Positions 35,303 through 44,122 of a DNA stretch of 64,000 nucleotides are shown in pieces (position 1 is the first letter of the stretch; each line of letters begins with the position of its first letter). The DNA comes from Oribacterium sp. (lineage in GTDB: Bacteria > Bacillota_A > Clostridia > Lachnospirales > Lachnospiraceae). The notes beneath the pieces were generated by a model, which had not been told where the DNA came from, searched no databases, and saw nothing but the letters and a program-made list of their open reading frames with translations. A program made the translations under genes and the position numbers. The DNA is taken from assembly GCA_004554245.1 (NCBI GenBank), contig SFND01000021.1, positions 1 through 64,000 of the forward strand. The letters are read 5' to 3'.

Positions 35303-35488
35303 GGCAGGGGACCCGGAGGGGGCGGCAACGGAGGCCATACGTAGAGACCGTTTGAAATCAAGCCGGGTCCCCTTAGCGGCACTTGGTACAATTTTCCTTA
35401 GCACCCTCTAGCAACGCTGAGTTTTCATCAAGAAAACTCAGCGATTGCAGAGGGCCTAGTGCCGCTTAGGGTCCCCGGCTTAGATTGA
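35303..35488. repeat. Telescoping palindrome, copy E (right outer arm missing)
   Basis: Has the left outer arm with CAACGGAGGCCATACGTAGAG, the AAGCCGGGTCCCC / GGGTCCCCGGCTT stem, the GCGGCACT stem and the CTGAGTTTTC core hairpin (35405-35454). The right side stops at CTTAGATTGAA, where the leuS 3' end begins (stop at 35499), so the outer right arm is lacking. The left half is almost identical to copy B. Confidence 0.88.
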
Positions 35489-35498
35489 ATACTGATAT

Positions 35499-37916
35499 TT
35501 ACTTCACGACGAAGTTCAGGATCTTTCCAGGAACGAAGATCACCTTCACGATGTTCTTGCCCTCGAAGTACTTGCTTACCTGCTCGTTCGCCTTTGCAGC
35601 TGCGACGGCATCGTCCTGCGTCGCTTCTGCCGGGATGTCGATGTTGCCACGCACCTTACCGTTGATCTGGACACCCATGTTGATGACAGCATCCTTCGTC
35701 TTCGCCTCGTCGTACTCCGGCCATGAACTCAGGGTCAGAAGGCCCTCGCCGCCGATGGTCTCATAGATTTCCTCTGTGAGGTGCGGTGCAAACGGATGAA
35801 GGAGCTTGATGAAGGTGATGAGGTCATCACGGGTGATCGCACCGGCCTTTGTGTAGTCGTTGATGAGGGTCATCAGCGCAGCGATCGCGGTGTTGAACTT
35901 CATACGCTCGATATCCTCGGAGACCTTCTTGATGGTCTTGTGGGTCTTCGTCTCGAGGCTCGGATCCTCCTTCTCGAGGGTCGCGATGTCGGTAAGACCG
36001 GCCACACGGTCCAGGAAACGCTTCACGCCACGTACACCCTCCTCGCTCCATGGCGCAGCGGCGGTGTAGTCACTCATGAAGAGCACATAGGTACGAAGGG
36101 TATCCGCACCGTAGAGGTCCACGATGTTCAGCGGGTCGATGACATTGCCCTTTGACTTCGACATCTTCTCGCCATCTGGTCCGAGGATGAGGCCCTGGTA
36201 GGTACGCTTCGCGTATGGCTCCGGTGTCGGCACCTCCTTGATGTCATAGAGGAACTGATGCCAGAATCTCGAGTACAGAAGGTGACGCGTTACGTGCTCC
36301 ATACCACCGTTGTAGTGGTCGACCGGCATCCAGTACTTGAGCTTGTCCGGATCTGCGAAGGCACGATCGTTGTGTGGATCACAGAAACGGAGGAAGTACC
36401 AGGAGGAACCAGCCCACTGCGGCATGGTATCGGTCTCACGCTTCGCCGCACCACCGCACTTCGGGCAGGTGCAGTTCACGAAGCTGTCGATCTTCGCCAG
36501 CGGGGACTGTCCATCGGTACCCGGCTCGAAGTTCTCGACATCCGGAAGGGTCAGCGGAAGCTCCTCCTCCGGAACGACCACGGTGCCACAGTTCGGGCAG
36601 TGAATGAGCGGAATCGGCTCACCCCAGTAGCGCTGACGGTTGAACGCCCAGTCCTTCATCTTATACTGTACGCCCTCGTGACCGATACCACGCTCGGTGA
36701 GGACCTCGAGCATCTTGTGGATGGAATCCTTCTTGTTGGTGAAGCCATCGAGGAAGCCGGAGTTCACCATCTCACCGTCGCCGGTGTAGGCCTCCTTTGA
36801 GATATCGCCACCCTTGATGACCTCGACGATCTCAACACCGAACTTCTTTGCGAAGTCGTAGTCACGCTGATCGTGTGCCGGTACGGCCATGATCGCACCG
36901 GTGCCGTAGCCCATCATGACATAGTCGGCGATGAAGATCGGGATCTGCTTACCGGTGATCGGGTTGATCGCGGACAGACCCTCGATGCGTACGCCGGTCT
37001 TCTCCTTCACGAGCTGTGTACGCTGGAACTCGGTCTTCTTCGCTGCCTCGTCACGGTAGTTCATGACCGCGTCCCAGTTCGTAATCTGATCCTTGTACTT
37101 ATCGAGTGTCGGATGCTCCGGAGCGACGACCATGAAGGTGACGCCATAGAGGGTATCACAACGGGTGGTATAGATCTCGAGCTTGTCATCGACGGCCTTT
37201 CCTGCCTGATCGGCGAGCTCGAAGTTGACGAACGCACCGGTGCTGCGGCCGATCCAGGACACCTGCTGCTGCTTGATGGACTCCGGATAATCGACATCAT
37301 CGAGTCCCTTCAGGAGACGGTCCGCGTACTGTGTGATGCGGAGATACCATACGTCCTTCGAGAGCTGTACGACATCGCTGTGGCAGATGTCGCACTTACC
37401 GCCCTGGGAGTCCTCGTTCGAGAGAACGACCTTGCAGTGCGGGCAGTAGTTGACGAGGGTCTTCGCACGGAATACGAGATTATGCTCATAGAGCTTCTCA
37501 AAGATCCACTGGGTCCACTTGTAGTAATCCTCATGAGAGGTTGCGATCTCACGGCTCCAGTCGAAGGAGAAGCCGACCTTCTCCATCTGATCCTTGAAGT
37601 GCTGGATGTTCTTCTCCGTGATGATATGCGGGTGGGTGTTGGTCTTGATGGCATAGTTCTCTGCCGGCAGTCCGAAGGAGTCGAAGCCCATCGGGAAGAG
37701 GACGTTGTAGCCCTGCATTCTGCGCTTACGTGAGAGCACCTCGACGGAGGAGTATGCCTTGATATGACCGACGTGCATGCCGGCACCCGACGGGTATGGG
37801 AACTCGACGAGTCCGTACCACTTCGGCTTCTCGCTGAAGTCTACCGCCTTGAAGGCCTGGGCTTCTTCCCACTTCGCCTGCCACTTCGGTTCGATCTTTT
37901 TAAAATTATACTTCAT
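35499..37916 (-). CDS. leuS: Leucyl-tRNA synthetase
   Basis: Charges tRNA-Leu. 805 residues, as in bacterial LeuRS. HIGH-type motif FPYPSGAGMHVGHIKAYS near residue 39; zinc-type cysteines NYCPHCKVVLSNEDSQGGKCDIC near 160; CP1 editing domain with VVAPEHPTL and GTGAIMAVPAHDQRDYDFA near 335; second zinc-like pair CPNCG and CTCPKCGG; KMSKS loop GEKMSKSKGNVIDP near 585. C-terminal domain ends with GKVRGNIDIPAEATQ and VIFVPGKILNFVVK. Single gene with its own promoter; no T-box seen. Confidence 0.97.
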   Translation of the reverse strand: MKYNFKKIEPKWQAKWEEAQAFKAVDFSEKPKWYGLVEFPYPSGAGMHVGHIKAYSSVEVLSRKRRMQGYNVLFPMGFDSFGLPAENYAIKTNTHPHIITEKNIQHFKDQMEKVGFSFDWSREIATSHEDYYKWTQWIFEKLYEHNLVFRAKTLVNYCPHCKVVLSNEDSQGGKCDICHSDVVQLSKDVWYLRITQYADRLLKGLDDVDYPESIKQQQVSWIGRSTGAFVNFELADQAGKAVDDKLEIYTTRCDTLYGVTFMVVAPEHPTLDKYKDQITNWDAVMNYRDEAAKKTEFQRTQLVKEKTGVRIEGLSAINPITGKQIPIFIADYVMMGYGTGAIMAVPAHDQRDYDFAKKFGVEIVEVIKGGDISKEAYTGDGEMVNSGFLDGFTNKKDSIHKMLEVLTERGIGHEGVQYKMKDWAFNRQRYWGEPIPLIHCPNCGTVVVPEEELPLTLPDVENFEPGTDGQSPLAKIDSFVNCTCPKCGGAAKRETDTMPQWAGSSWYFLRFCDPHNDRAFADPDKLKYWMPVDHYNGGMEHVTRHLLYSRFWHQFLYDIKEVPTPEPYAKRTYQGLILGPDGEKMSKSKGNVIDPLNIVDLYGADTLRTYVLFMSDYTAAAPWSEEGVRGVKRFLDRVAGLTDIATLEKEDPSLETKTHKTIKKVSEDIERMKFNTAIAALMTLINDYTKAGAITRDDLITFIKLLHPFAPHLTEEIYETIGGEGLLTLSSWPEYDEAKTKDAVINMGVQINGKVRGNIDIPAEATQDDAVAAAKANEQVSKYFEGKNIVKVIFVPGKILNFVVK

Positions 37917-37975
37917 AATCTGTATCCCCTTGTGATTCAGTTTCTTACGAATTAACGTTTATTCCACAAATTTCA

Positions 37976-38003
37976 ATTATAACAGAAACCCGTGCCGCGT
38001 CAA
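37976..38003 (-). promoter_or_regulatory. SigA-type promoter of leuS
   Basis: Minus strand: -35 TTGACG (37998-38003), 16-base spacer, perfect -10 TATAAT (37976-37981). Leader of ~55 bases. Confidence 0.82.
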
Positions 38004-38041
38004 AGGGCTCTTTCATAATGTATCATCATATGCGCTATAAC

Positions 38042-39469
38042 TCAGTTTTCAGAAGACTCCGCAGCGGTCTCGATGGCGTTTGCAGCGTCCTCCTTCGACT
38101 GGGCGATGGATTCGAGGGCGGCGGCGCGGCTGGCGGCTTCGCTTTCCTCGGCGGCGCGACTCGCGTCGATGGCGGCCTGGGCGTCGGCGGCACGCTTCGC
38201 CTTTATCTGCTGATCTTCCTGGGCAGCCTGCTCATCACTCAGGTAGGCACTCCAGTCGTATTCGTTGCTGGCGTTCCAGATGATCCACTCGTCATAGCCG
38301 GCGTCGTAGACCGCCTGGATCTGCTGGCGGATCTCCGCTGCACCGTAGCGCTTGAAGCTCTTCAGCCAGCTGGCGGTGAAGCCCTGCAGCCACGGGCGCA
38401 CGATCGCCTGATGCACGCCGTCGGTATAGTCGAGGGCGAGGTCCTTTCTGGAGGCATTGCACGCGCCGAGAATGGCCTTATATGGTTCGAGATCCGGGAC
38501 CTCGAGACCGAAATTTCCGTTTCCATAGTGGGATGGGTAGATCATCGGACACATATAATCGACCGCACCGGCCATCACCGGGTAGTCCTGTCCGACTGAG
38601 ACGGTATCGACGTAGGAGCCGATGATGGTTCCGAAGACGTCGGTAGACATAAATACATTTTTCGCTGCGAGGCGATCGGAGGCGAAGCGGACGAACTCGG
38701 TGATGATGTCCGTCTTATCCATGCCCTGGGTTTCCTCCTCCGGGTAGACGACGCCGTTCATGCCACGTTCGGTACAGAAGCGGACGTAGTCGAACTGGAT
38801 CTCGTCGAAGCCGGCGTCGGCACACTGCTCCGCGACCTGGACCTTATATTCCCAGGCGTCGCGGTTATACGGGTCGACCCAGGCCATGCCGGAATTATCC
38901 GTGAACACACTGCCGTCGGCGTTATGGTTCATCCACTCCGGCTTCACGGTCGCGAGGTAGGGGTCACGGAAGGTGACGATGCGGGCGATGGTGTAGATGC
39001 CATGCGCCTTCAGCGTCTTCATCAGGGACGGGAGGTCCGGAATGGTGTCTTCGGCGGAGCCGATCTCGTCGATCAGCGGGGAGGACATCTTGTACTCGAT
39101 GCGGCCCTTATCGCCGAGGATGTCGATCACGACGGCGTTCAGCTCGGTCTCATCGAGGTGCCCGACGATGTCCTGCATGCGCGAGGAACCGGCAGTGACT
39201 GCCGTAAGGTAGATTCCCTTGACGCGCGTTGCTGTTTTCTGTGGAAGCTTTTTCGTCCAGACCGCCGCTTCTGCTGCAGCGAGACTTTCTGCCTCTTTCA
39301 TACTCTCCTTCTGTGCCAGGGATTCGGCGAATCTCGATTCCTCTTCGGATTCGGATTCATATTCCCGGAGCTCGTCGGACTTATTCACGTTATAAACCAG
39401 CGGGTTCTGCCGCTGACATCCGAGGAGCAGGACGCAAAGGATGAGCAGGATGCTACTTAGCTTTTTCAT
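38042..39469 (-). CDS. Putative glycoside hydrolase lipoprotein (DUF4015)
   Basis: 475 residues, predicted to be lipid-anchored outside the cell: lipobox LLLGC, Cys at residue 18. After a Glu/Ser/Ala-rich linker (~28-75) comes a TIM-barrel DUF4015 domain: KGIYLTAVTAGSSRMQDIV near 85, VVIDILGDKGRIEYKM near 110, IARIVTFRDPYLA near 160, FDEIQFDYVRFCTERG near 225 with candidate acidic catalytic residues, and VDYMCPMIYPSHYG near 305. The C-terminal ~60 residues are an Ala/Glu/Ser coiled-coil-like tail. Substrate unknown. Start at 39469 (MKKLSS) follows TGAGGT; the longer frame from 39493 would spoil the signal peptide. Confidence 0.85.
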   Translation of the reverse strand: MKKLSSILLILCVLLLGCQRQNPLVYNVNKSDELREYESESEEESRFAESLAQKESMKEAESLAAAEAAVWTKKLPQKTATRVKGIYLTAVTAGSSRMQDIVGHLDETELNAVVIDILGDKGRIEYKMSSPLIDEIGSAEDTIPDLPSLMKTLKAHGIYTIARIVTFRDPYLATVKPEWMNHNADGSVFTDNSGMAWVDPYNRDAWEYKVQVAEQCADAGFDEIQFDYVRFCTERGMNGVVYPEEETQGMDKTDIITEFVRFASDRLAAKNVFMSTDVFGTIIGSYVDTVSVGQDYPVMAGAVDYMCPMIYPSHYGNGNFGLEVPDLEPYKAILGACNASRKDLALDYTDGVHQAIVRPWLQGFTASWLKSFKRYGAAEIRQQIQAVYDAGYDEWIIWNASNEYDWSAYLSDEQAAQEDQQIKAKRAADAQAAIDASRAAEESEAASRAAALESIAQSKEDAANAIETAAESSEN

Positions 39470-39571
39470 ATAAAACCTCAACGTTTTGCTCAAACTTTTG
39501 GGCTATTATACCACTTTCTCGGAAAACGGCAAATTTTTAGGGCTTCCGGCCTCCATTTACCGCTTTTTCCA

Positions 39572-39634
39572 GGGGGGCAGACCCCCTTCTGGCTAAATCC
39601 ATGGAGCGTCGACCACTACGCGGGGGGTCAGACC
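39572..39634. repeat. Degenerate GGGGTCAGACCCC pair
   Basis: Two decayed cores, GGGGGGCAGACCCCC at 39572-39586 and GGGGGGTCAGACC at 39622-39634, ~50 bases apart as in intact pairs. Between the flavodiiron terminator and the DUF4015 gene. Confidence 0.6.
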
Positions 39635-39656
39635 ACTTGGCTTCTCTGATAACGCA

Positions 39657-39684
39657 AAAGCCGAAGTCCCGTGGGACTTCGGCT
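39657..39684 (-). terminator. Intrinsic terminator of the flavodiiron gene
   Basis: 12-bp stem AGCCGAAGTCCC / GGGACTTCGGCT followed on the minus strand by TTTGCGTT, ~12 bases after the stop codon. Confidence 0.85.
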
Positions 39685-39696
39685 GAATGTCATGTA

Positions 39697-40899
39697 TTAC
39701 TGGAGGGAATCAGCGACGGCGTCCGCGAGGGCGTCGAGGGCTTCGGCGCTGAAGGAAGCAGACTTGATAGTGAGGGTGTCACCGATGTACGCGCAGTTCT
39801 TCAGGGTGTCAAACTCGGCCTTCAGGAGCTTGCCGGCGGTCGGCGCCCAGCTGCCGTTTTCGATAATGGAGATCTTCTTATTCTGTACGCTCAGGGCCTT
39901 CATGTCGGCGACGAGGTTTTCCATCTTCGGGAAGAGGCCGTTGTTGTAGGTGGTGGCGCCGAAGACGAGGTTCGTCACGCGGAAGCACTCGGCGATCATC
40001 ACGGAGACGTCGGTCTTCGATACATCATAGGCCTTGATGTTCTTTACGCCGCGGGCGGCGAGCTTCATGGTGAAAGCATTGATCACCGACTCGGTGTTGC
40101 CATAGATGGAGTTATAGAAGACAGCGACGGCCTTCTCTTCTGCCTCGTAGCGGGACCACTGATCATAGAGCTTCAGGATGAAGCTGAGGTCCTCACGCCA
40201 GATCGGTCCGTGCAGCGGGCAGAGCATCCGGATGTCGATGCCGGCGGCCTTCTTGAGAACATTCTGTACCTGCATACCGTACTTGCCGACGATGTTTGTG
40301 TAGTAGCGACGGGCATCCTCTACGAAGTCCTGTGCCTTATAATCCAGCTCATCCGCGAAGATGTTACCGTTGTTCGTGCCGAATACACCGAAGGCGTCGG
40401 CGGAGAACAGGATGCCTTCCGTCGCATCATAGCTGAACATAACCTCTGGCCAGTGGACCATCGGAGCCATCACGAAGCTGAGCTGGTGCTTACCGAGGGA
40501 GAGGGTATCGCCCTCCTTCACGACGAGCTTCCGCTCCTCCGGGATCGTCAGCGCGAAGAACTGCGTGATCATCTGGAAGGTTTTTGCATTGCCCACGACC
40601 GTCGCCTGCGGGTACTTCTCGAGTGCCTCCGCGATGAGTGCGCAGTGATCCGGCTCCATGTGGTTCACGATGAGGTAGTCGAGTGCACGGCCATCGAGCG
40701 CCGCCGCCACGTTCTCGAAGAACTGCCGCGATACGGTCGCATCCGCGGTATCGAGGAGTGCGGTCTTCTCGTCCCGGATCACGTAAGCGTTATAGGTCAC
40801 ACCGCGATCCAGCGGGAAAATGTTCTCAAACAGATGCAGGCGACGATCCTCGACACCTACATAAACGACATCATCTGTAATATTTCGAATAGAATACAT
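39697..40899 (-). CDS. Flavodiiron protein (FprA-type A-flavoprotein)
   Basis: A 400-residue cytosolic enzyme reducing O2 to water (or NO) with electrons from reduced carriers; an anaerobe's oxygen defence. MBL-like domain with the diiron motif NHMEPDHCALI near residue 80 and MVHWPEVMFSYD near 145. C-terminal flavodoxin domain from ~250: VFYNSIYGNTESVINA and GATTYNNGLFPKMENLV. No rubredoxin or flavin-reductase extension, so class A. ATG 40899 (MYSIRNI) has AGGAGAG upstream. Stands alone. Confidence 0.95.
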   Translation of the reverse strand: MYSIRNITDDVVYVGVEDRRLHLFENIFPLDRGVTYNAYVIRDEKTALLDTADATVSRQFFENVAAALDGRALDYLIVNHMEPDHCALIAEALEKYPQATVVGNAKTFQMITQFFALTIPEERKLVVKEGDTLSLGKHQLSFVMAPMVHWPEVMFSYDATEGILFSADAFGVFGTNNGNIFADELDYKAQDFVEDARRYYTNIVGKYGMQVQNVLKKAAGIDIRMLCPLHGPIWREDLSFILKLYDQWSRYEAEEKAVAVFYNSIYGNTESVINAFTMKLAARGVKNIKAYDVSKTDVSVMIAECFRVTNLVFGATTYNNGLFPKMENLVADMKALSVQNKKISIIENGSWAPTAGKLLKAEFDTLKNCAYIGDTLTIKSASFSAEALDALADAVADSLQ

Positions 40900-41060
40900 G
40901 GCAGTCTCTCCTTTTATCGATGCTTCCAGCATCGAATTCGCAGAATTCAAATCGGAACATCGTCAAATCAATAACGATTATCGATTCGAAATTTAACACG
41001 TTTTTCGTTTCTTGTCTACACCAATCAGATATGTATGAAAACAAAATCATGACCTAAAAG

Positions 41061-41090
41061 AAAAGCCCGGAGCTTTCACTCCGGGCTTCT
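41061..41090 (-). terminator. Intrinsic terminator of rpmF
   Basis: Minus-strand stem AAGCCCGGAG / CTCCGGGCTT with a ~6-base loop, followed by TTCTTTTAGG. 20 bases after the rpmF stop. Confidence 0.9.
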
Positions 41091-41109
41091 ATCTTCTATT
41101 CGGTGGAGA

Positions 41110-41292
41110 TTAGTCCTCAACCTTTACGATCTCACGCTTGTTGTAAGATCCGCAAGCCTTGCAGACTCTGTGAGGCATAACAAGAGCACCACACTTAGAA
41201 CACTTAACAAGGTTCATCTTTCCCATCTTCCAGTTCGCTCTTCTAGAATCTCTGCGAGCCTTCGATGAATGATTCTTAGGACAAATTGACAT
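41110..41292 (-). CDS. rpmF: 50S ribosomal protein L32
   Basis: A 60-residue zinc-ribbon ribosomal protein. N-terminal SICPKNHSSKARRDSRRANW and two CxxC pairs, KCSKCG and CKACGSYNKRE, keeping all four zinc cysteines. ATG 41292 has an AGGAGGT site. Monocistronic with a consensus promoter and its own terminator; the common yceD-rpmF pairing is not seen. Confidence 0.97.
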   Translation of the reverse strand: MSICPKNHSSKARRDSRRANWKMGKMNLVKCSKCGALVMPHRVCKACGSYNKREIVKVED

Positions 41293-41320
41293 ATTTACAC
41301 CTCCTTCGTCATACCGGGTA

Positions 41321-41349
41321 ATTATATCCATACGGCTTTTTTATGTCAA
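41321..41349 (-). promoter_or_regulatory. Consensus SigA promoter of rpmF
   Basis: Minus strand: perfect -35 TTGACA (41344-41349), 17-base spacer, perfect -10 TATAAT (41321-41326). Best promoter in the window. Confidence 0.93.
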
Positions 41350-41351
41350 GC

Positions 41352-41370
41352 AAAAACCTGGAAGGTTTTT
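41352..41370 (-). terminator. Short hairpin after the AEC transporter gene
   Basis: AT-rich stem AAAAACCT / AGGTTTTT with a 3-base loop, next to the rpmF -35. Possible weak terminator for the gene above. Confidence 0.5.
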
Positions 41371-41524
41371 ACGATTGCACACTCGAATAAGTATACTACG
41401 AGATGCGATGAAATGCAAGTAGAAATTTCAGAAATTCCGCGGGAGCAATGCTGTCACGAGTATGTATTTTCTCTTTGGTGATCATCTCCTTATCCCCGCT
41501 TCTGTCAAACCTATACATTTCGTA

Positions 41525-42433
41525 TCAAAGAATGATCAGGAGCGTTGCCGTGATCAGTACGATGCTGATGACGATGGAAATGGAATTGACTGCACTGGCG
41601 AGTCCGAAGTCGCTTTTCATATCCGCCGTAAACGCAGGCGCTGCCGATGCGATGGGGCTTAAAGGCAGGATCGCCAGAACCTGACGGTATTCCAGTGGAA
41701 GCGGCATGAGAAAATACAGCGCTGCTGCCATGGCGATGGATATACTGTAGCGTACGGTCAGGATTTTCACGATTTTTCCTTTCTGGCTGGTGTCGCCGGA
41801 AATCTTAAATCCTACACCCATCATTAGCATGGCCAGAAACGCATTTGCTCCGGCCAGAATGCCTGAGAATGTGATCACAGGCGCAGGAAGGGACACGTGG
41901 ATCAGGGACAGTACGGTCATCAAGACATAAGCGTCAAAGGGAACGGAGCGTACCAGCGTCTTTACGATCGGCATCAGGGAAAATTTCCCATCCCCTCCCT
42001 TTACCATTTTTGCCGCGCTGTAGGCGCCTCCCAGACAGATAAACGCATTTCCCGCATCAAAAAGACTGGTTGTGATCACGCCTGCGGATCCCAGGAAGCT
42101 CTGCGCAAAGGGCATGGTGAAATTTCCTATATTATAGCCAGAGGCATTTAACATAAAAAATGCCTTTTCCTCCCTGTCCTTTCCTGAGGTCAGATACGCG
42201 GCGGCCATAAGGATCAGTCCGCCTCCCAGCCCAATCACAGATAAGGTCAGAAGCGAAACCTTTACATCCGCCCCTGAAAAATTAGATACAATCGCTGCGG
42301 GAAGGGTGATTTTTAAAACGATTTTTGAAAGCACATGAAAATCCTCTTCTTTAAAAAACCCCTTCTTTCGCAACAGATATCCCATAAATATAATGGCAAC
42401 AAAAGACGCTGCCTTTATCAGTATTTCAGCCAT
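41525..42433 (-). CDS. AEC-family (auxin efflux carrier-like) transporter
   Basis: A 302-residue membrane protein with ~10 hydrophobic segments; family members export or exchange organic acids such as malate, and the substrate here is unknown. Visible features: LLRKKGFFKEEDFHVLSKIVLKITLPAAIVSNF near residue 20 and NASGYNIGNFTMPFAQSFLG near 97, the family's conserved helix break. ATG 42433 has GGAGATTCC upstream. The gene and its surroundings are noticeably less GC-rich and use more AT-ending codons than the neighbours, which suggests separate acquisition. It is not obviously part of the Pel locus upstream. Confidence 0.88.
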   Translation of the reverse strand: MAEILIKAASFVAIIFMGYLLRKKGFFKEEDFHVLSKIVLKITLPAAIVSNFSGADVKVSLLTLSVIGLGGGLILMAAAYLTSGKDREEKAFFMLNASGYNIGNFTMPFAQSFLGSAGVITTSLFDAGNAFICLGGAYSAAKMVKGGDGKFSLMPIVKTLVRSVPFDAYVLMTVLSLIHVSLPAPVITFSGILAGANAFLAMLMMGVGFKISGDTSQKGKIVKILTVRYSISIAMAAALYFLMPLPLEYRQVLAILPLSPIASAAPAFTADMKSDFGLASAVNSISIVISIVLITATLLIIL

Positions 42434-42492
42434 GAGGAATCTCCTTATCTTTTATTTTATATTCTGCCTGCGCTGTAAGCTCCAGTGCGCTC

Positions 42493-42597
42493 AGGGCATC
42501 GCTCAGCAGGGAAAGCGAAGTGCTCGCGTGCTGTCGGATCTCCGGAAAATCAAGGGCATCGTTCAGCAGGGGAAGCGGAGGAGCGCGGCACGCTTTC
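42493..42597. repeat. Imperfect direct repeat, 60-bp period
   Basis: AGGGCATCG(C/T)TCAGCAGGG then (A/G)AAGCG at 42493-42517 recurs at 42553-42577 with 23 of 25 bases identical. It fills the gap between the DUF4832 stop and the AEC gene. Confidence 0.65.
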
Positions 42598-44049
42598 TCA
42601 CCTCAGAAGATACATGCCGTCGAGCATCGGTACGTCCATCGCGAGCTGCACCGAAGGTTTTCCGCTTTCCGGATCCTCGATGCCGATGTAAAGCTGCGTG
42701 TTTTCGGCCTCAAGCTCTGCGGCGGGGATCAGAACCTCTGCACTCGCCTCGCTGTCCTCCGGGATCTTCGTGAGCTGAAGTCCGCCCAGCGGATACGCGC
42801 TGCACGGCGTTCGATCACCGTCCTTCACGAGATACAGCTTCACCGGCCAGTCGAAGTACATCGGCGCGCGTCCGTCATTCCGCAGGGTCACGCGGACACA
42901 TTGATACGTCTGCGGGCTGCCCATCTGTCCTGTCAACTGTTTATACAGGGTTGCCAATGCTCCGTCATCGGTGGCAGCGTCGGAGATGCGGATCTCCGTC
43001 ACGCGGTAGCGATAGCCGAGCATGCCCTGAATTTTCCGGGCGTTTTGGAGGGCTGTCGCAGACAGCTGCTCGTCATCTTCTGCTCCGCCCCGCATATCCG
43101 GGATCTTCGGGCCGAGGAAGGAGGGATGCGATGCTTTGATCAGCTTCAGGGTGCTTCGGAAGTCACGGTTCAGCATGTTTTCCATCGACAGACTGCTGGT
43201 ATACTCTCCGCCCACGGGCGCGCTGTTCCATATCTTCGAAAGTGGCTTTATGGCACCCTCTTCCTGCGCTGAGCCGAAGTCTGCACCTTCCGAAAGCTCC
43301 CGGAGCAGACGTTCCGTTTCCGGTACATTGCCCGTGACATCGTTATAGATCCCGGTGCCCGCCGGCATCTCCTGAAAGCTTCGGCGCGACAGGAGCCGTG
43401 CGTTCGGGAATGCTTCCGTATACGCATCGACGTACTCCTTCCGTATCTCCGTCTTCGGAAGATATGGCAGACCATCCGCATACTTCACATGCCACTCGCC
43501 CCAGTGTCCGAGGCTGCCAAGCTCCACATAGGCGACGAAGGCGCCCCAGTTTTCCGCGAAGTAGCGCCCGATCTCCCGCAGCGCGCGGTGATGTTCTTTC
43601 CGGAAGACCGCATTGGCATAGTTCGGGCAGTAGCCGCGACCGTAGTCGATATCGTAGTCCATCCCGTCGCCGGTCTCTGCATAGAGCCAGTCCGGGATAT
43701 CGCGGTGCGCTTCCTTCCCCGGCAGATCGCAGACGAAGCGAAGCACGGCATGCTTCCCTTCCGCCCGCCAGCGTGAAAGATGATTCGCTTCTGCGACCGC
43801 ATCCCAGTTAAACTGCCCGCGCTCCGGCTCGAGCTCCCGCCAGGTAAGGTCGATAAACACGAGCGAGGTCTCCGTATACGGTTCGCTCTCCTCCGCATTC
43901 TGCATATAGCCGATGAGCGGATTCATGAAAAATGCATCCGAGCTCCGATACTGGATCCGCTCCTCTGACGCTGCCGTCTGCAGCCCACAGCCGGTGCTCA
44001 TCAGACAGAGCAGACCGCAGAGAAATGCGGTGATTCTTTTTTTTATCAT
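42598..44049 (-). CDS. DUF4832 lipoprotein, glycoside hydrolase-like
   Basis: 483 residues, lipid-anchored outside the cell: lipobox MSTGC, Cys at residue 21. A TIM-barrel-like N-terminal half has NPLIGYMQ near 44, FIDLTWRELEPERGQFNWD near 67 (a pattern common in GH-like barrels), FVAYVELGSLGHWGEWH near 170, and SFLGPKIPDMRGG. The C-terminal ~150 residues (YRVTEIRISDAA..., VRVTLRNDGRAPMYFDWPVKLYLV) look like a beta-sandwich. Activity is unproven. It follows DUF4956 by 73 bases and appears to close the Pel locus; it could supply the hydrolase role that PelA has in Proteobacteria. Start behind TGAGGT. Confidence 0.85.
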   Translation of the reverse strand: MIKKRITAFLCGLLCLMSTGCGLQTAASEERIQYRSSDAFFMNPLIGYMQNAEESEPYTETSLVFIDLTWRELEPERGQFNWDAVAEANHLSRWRAEGKHAVLRFVCDLPGKEAHRDIPDWLYAETGDGMDYDIDYGRGYCPNYANAVFRKEHHRALREIGRYFAENWGAFVAYVELGSLGHWGEWHVKYADGLPYLPKTEIRKEYVDAYTEAFPNARLLSRRSFQEMPAGTGIYNDVTGNVPETERLLRELSEGADFGSAQEEGAIKPLSKIWNSAPVGGEYTSSLSMENMLNRDFRSTLKLIKASHPSFLGPKIPDMRGGAEDDEQLSATALQNARKIQGMLGYRYRVTEIRISDAATDDGALATLYKQLTGQMGSPQTYQCVRVTLRNDGRAPMYFDWPVKLYLVKDGDRTPCSAYPLGGLQLTKIPEDSEASAEVLIPAAELEAENTQLYIGIEDPESGKPSVQLAMDVPMLDGMYLLR

Positions 44050-44122
44050 AAAAACCTCAAGTCTAGATCATCGTCGTACATGCCACTTTATGTCATATGA
44101 GTAACGCCAGCGGACATCCCTC

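Noticed and set aside
33266..35344. Long plus-strand open frames opposite uvrC, and similar ones opposite most genes
   Set aside because: They mirror well-identified minus-strand genes; high GC and biased codons leave the opposite strand free of stops. Their products are Arg/His/Asp-rich with no recognisable domains.
37917..38041. T-box leader upstream of leuS (and of alaS)
   Set aside because: Leaders are short, with no T-box sequence or specifier-loop architecture visible.
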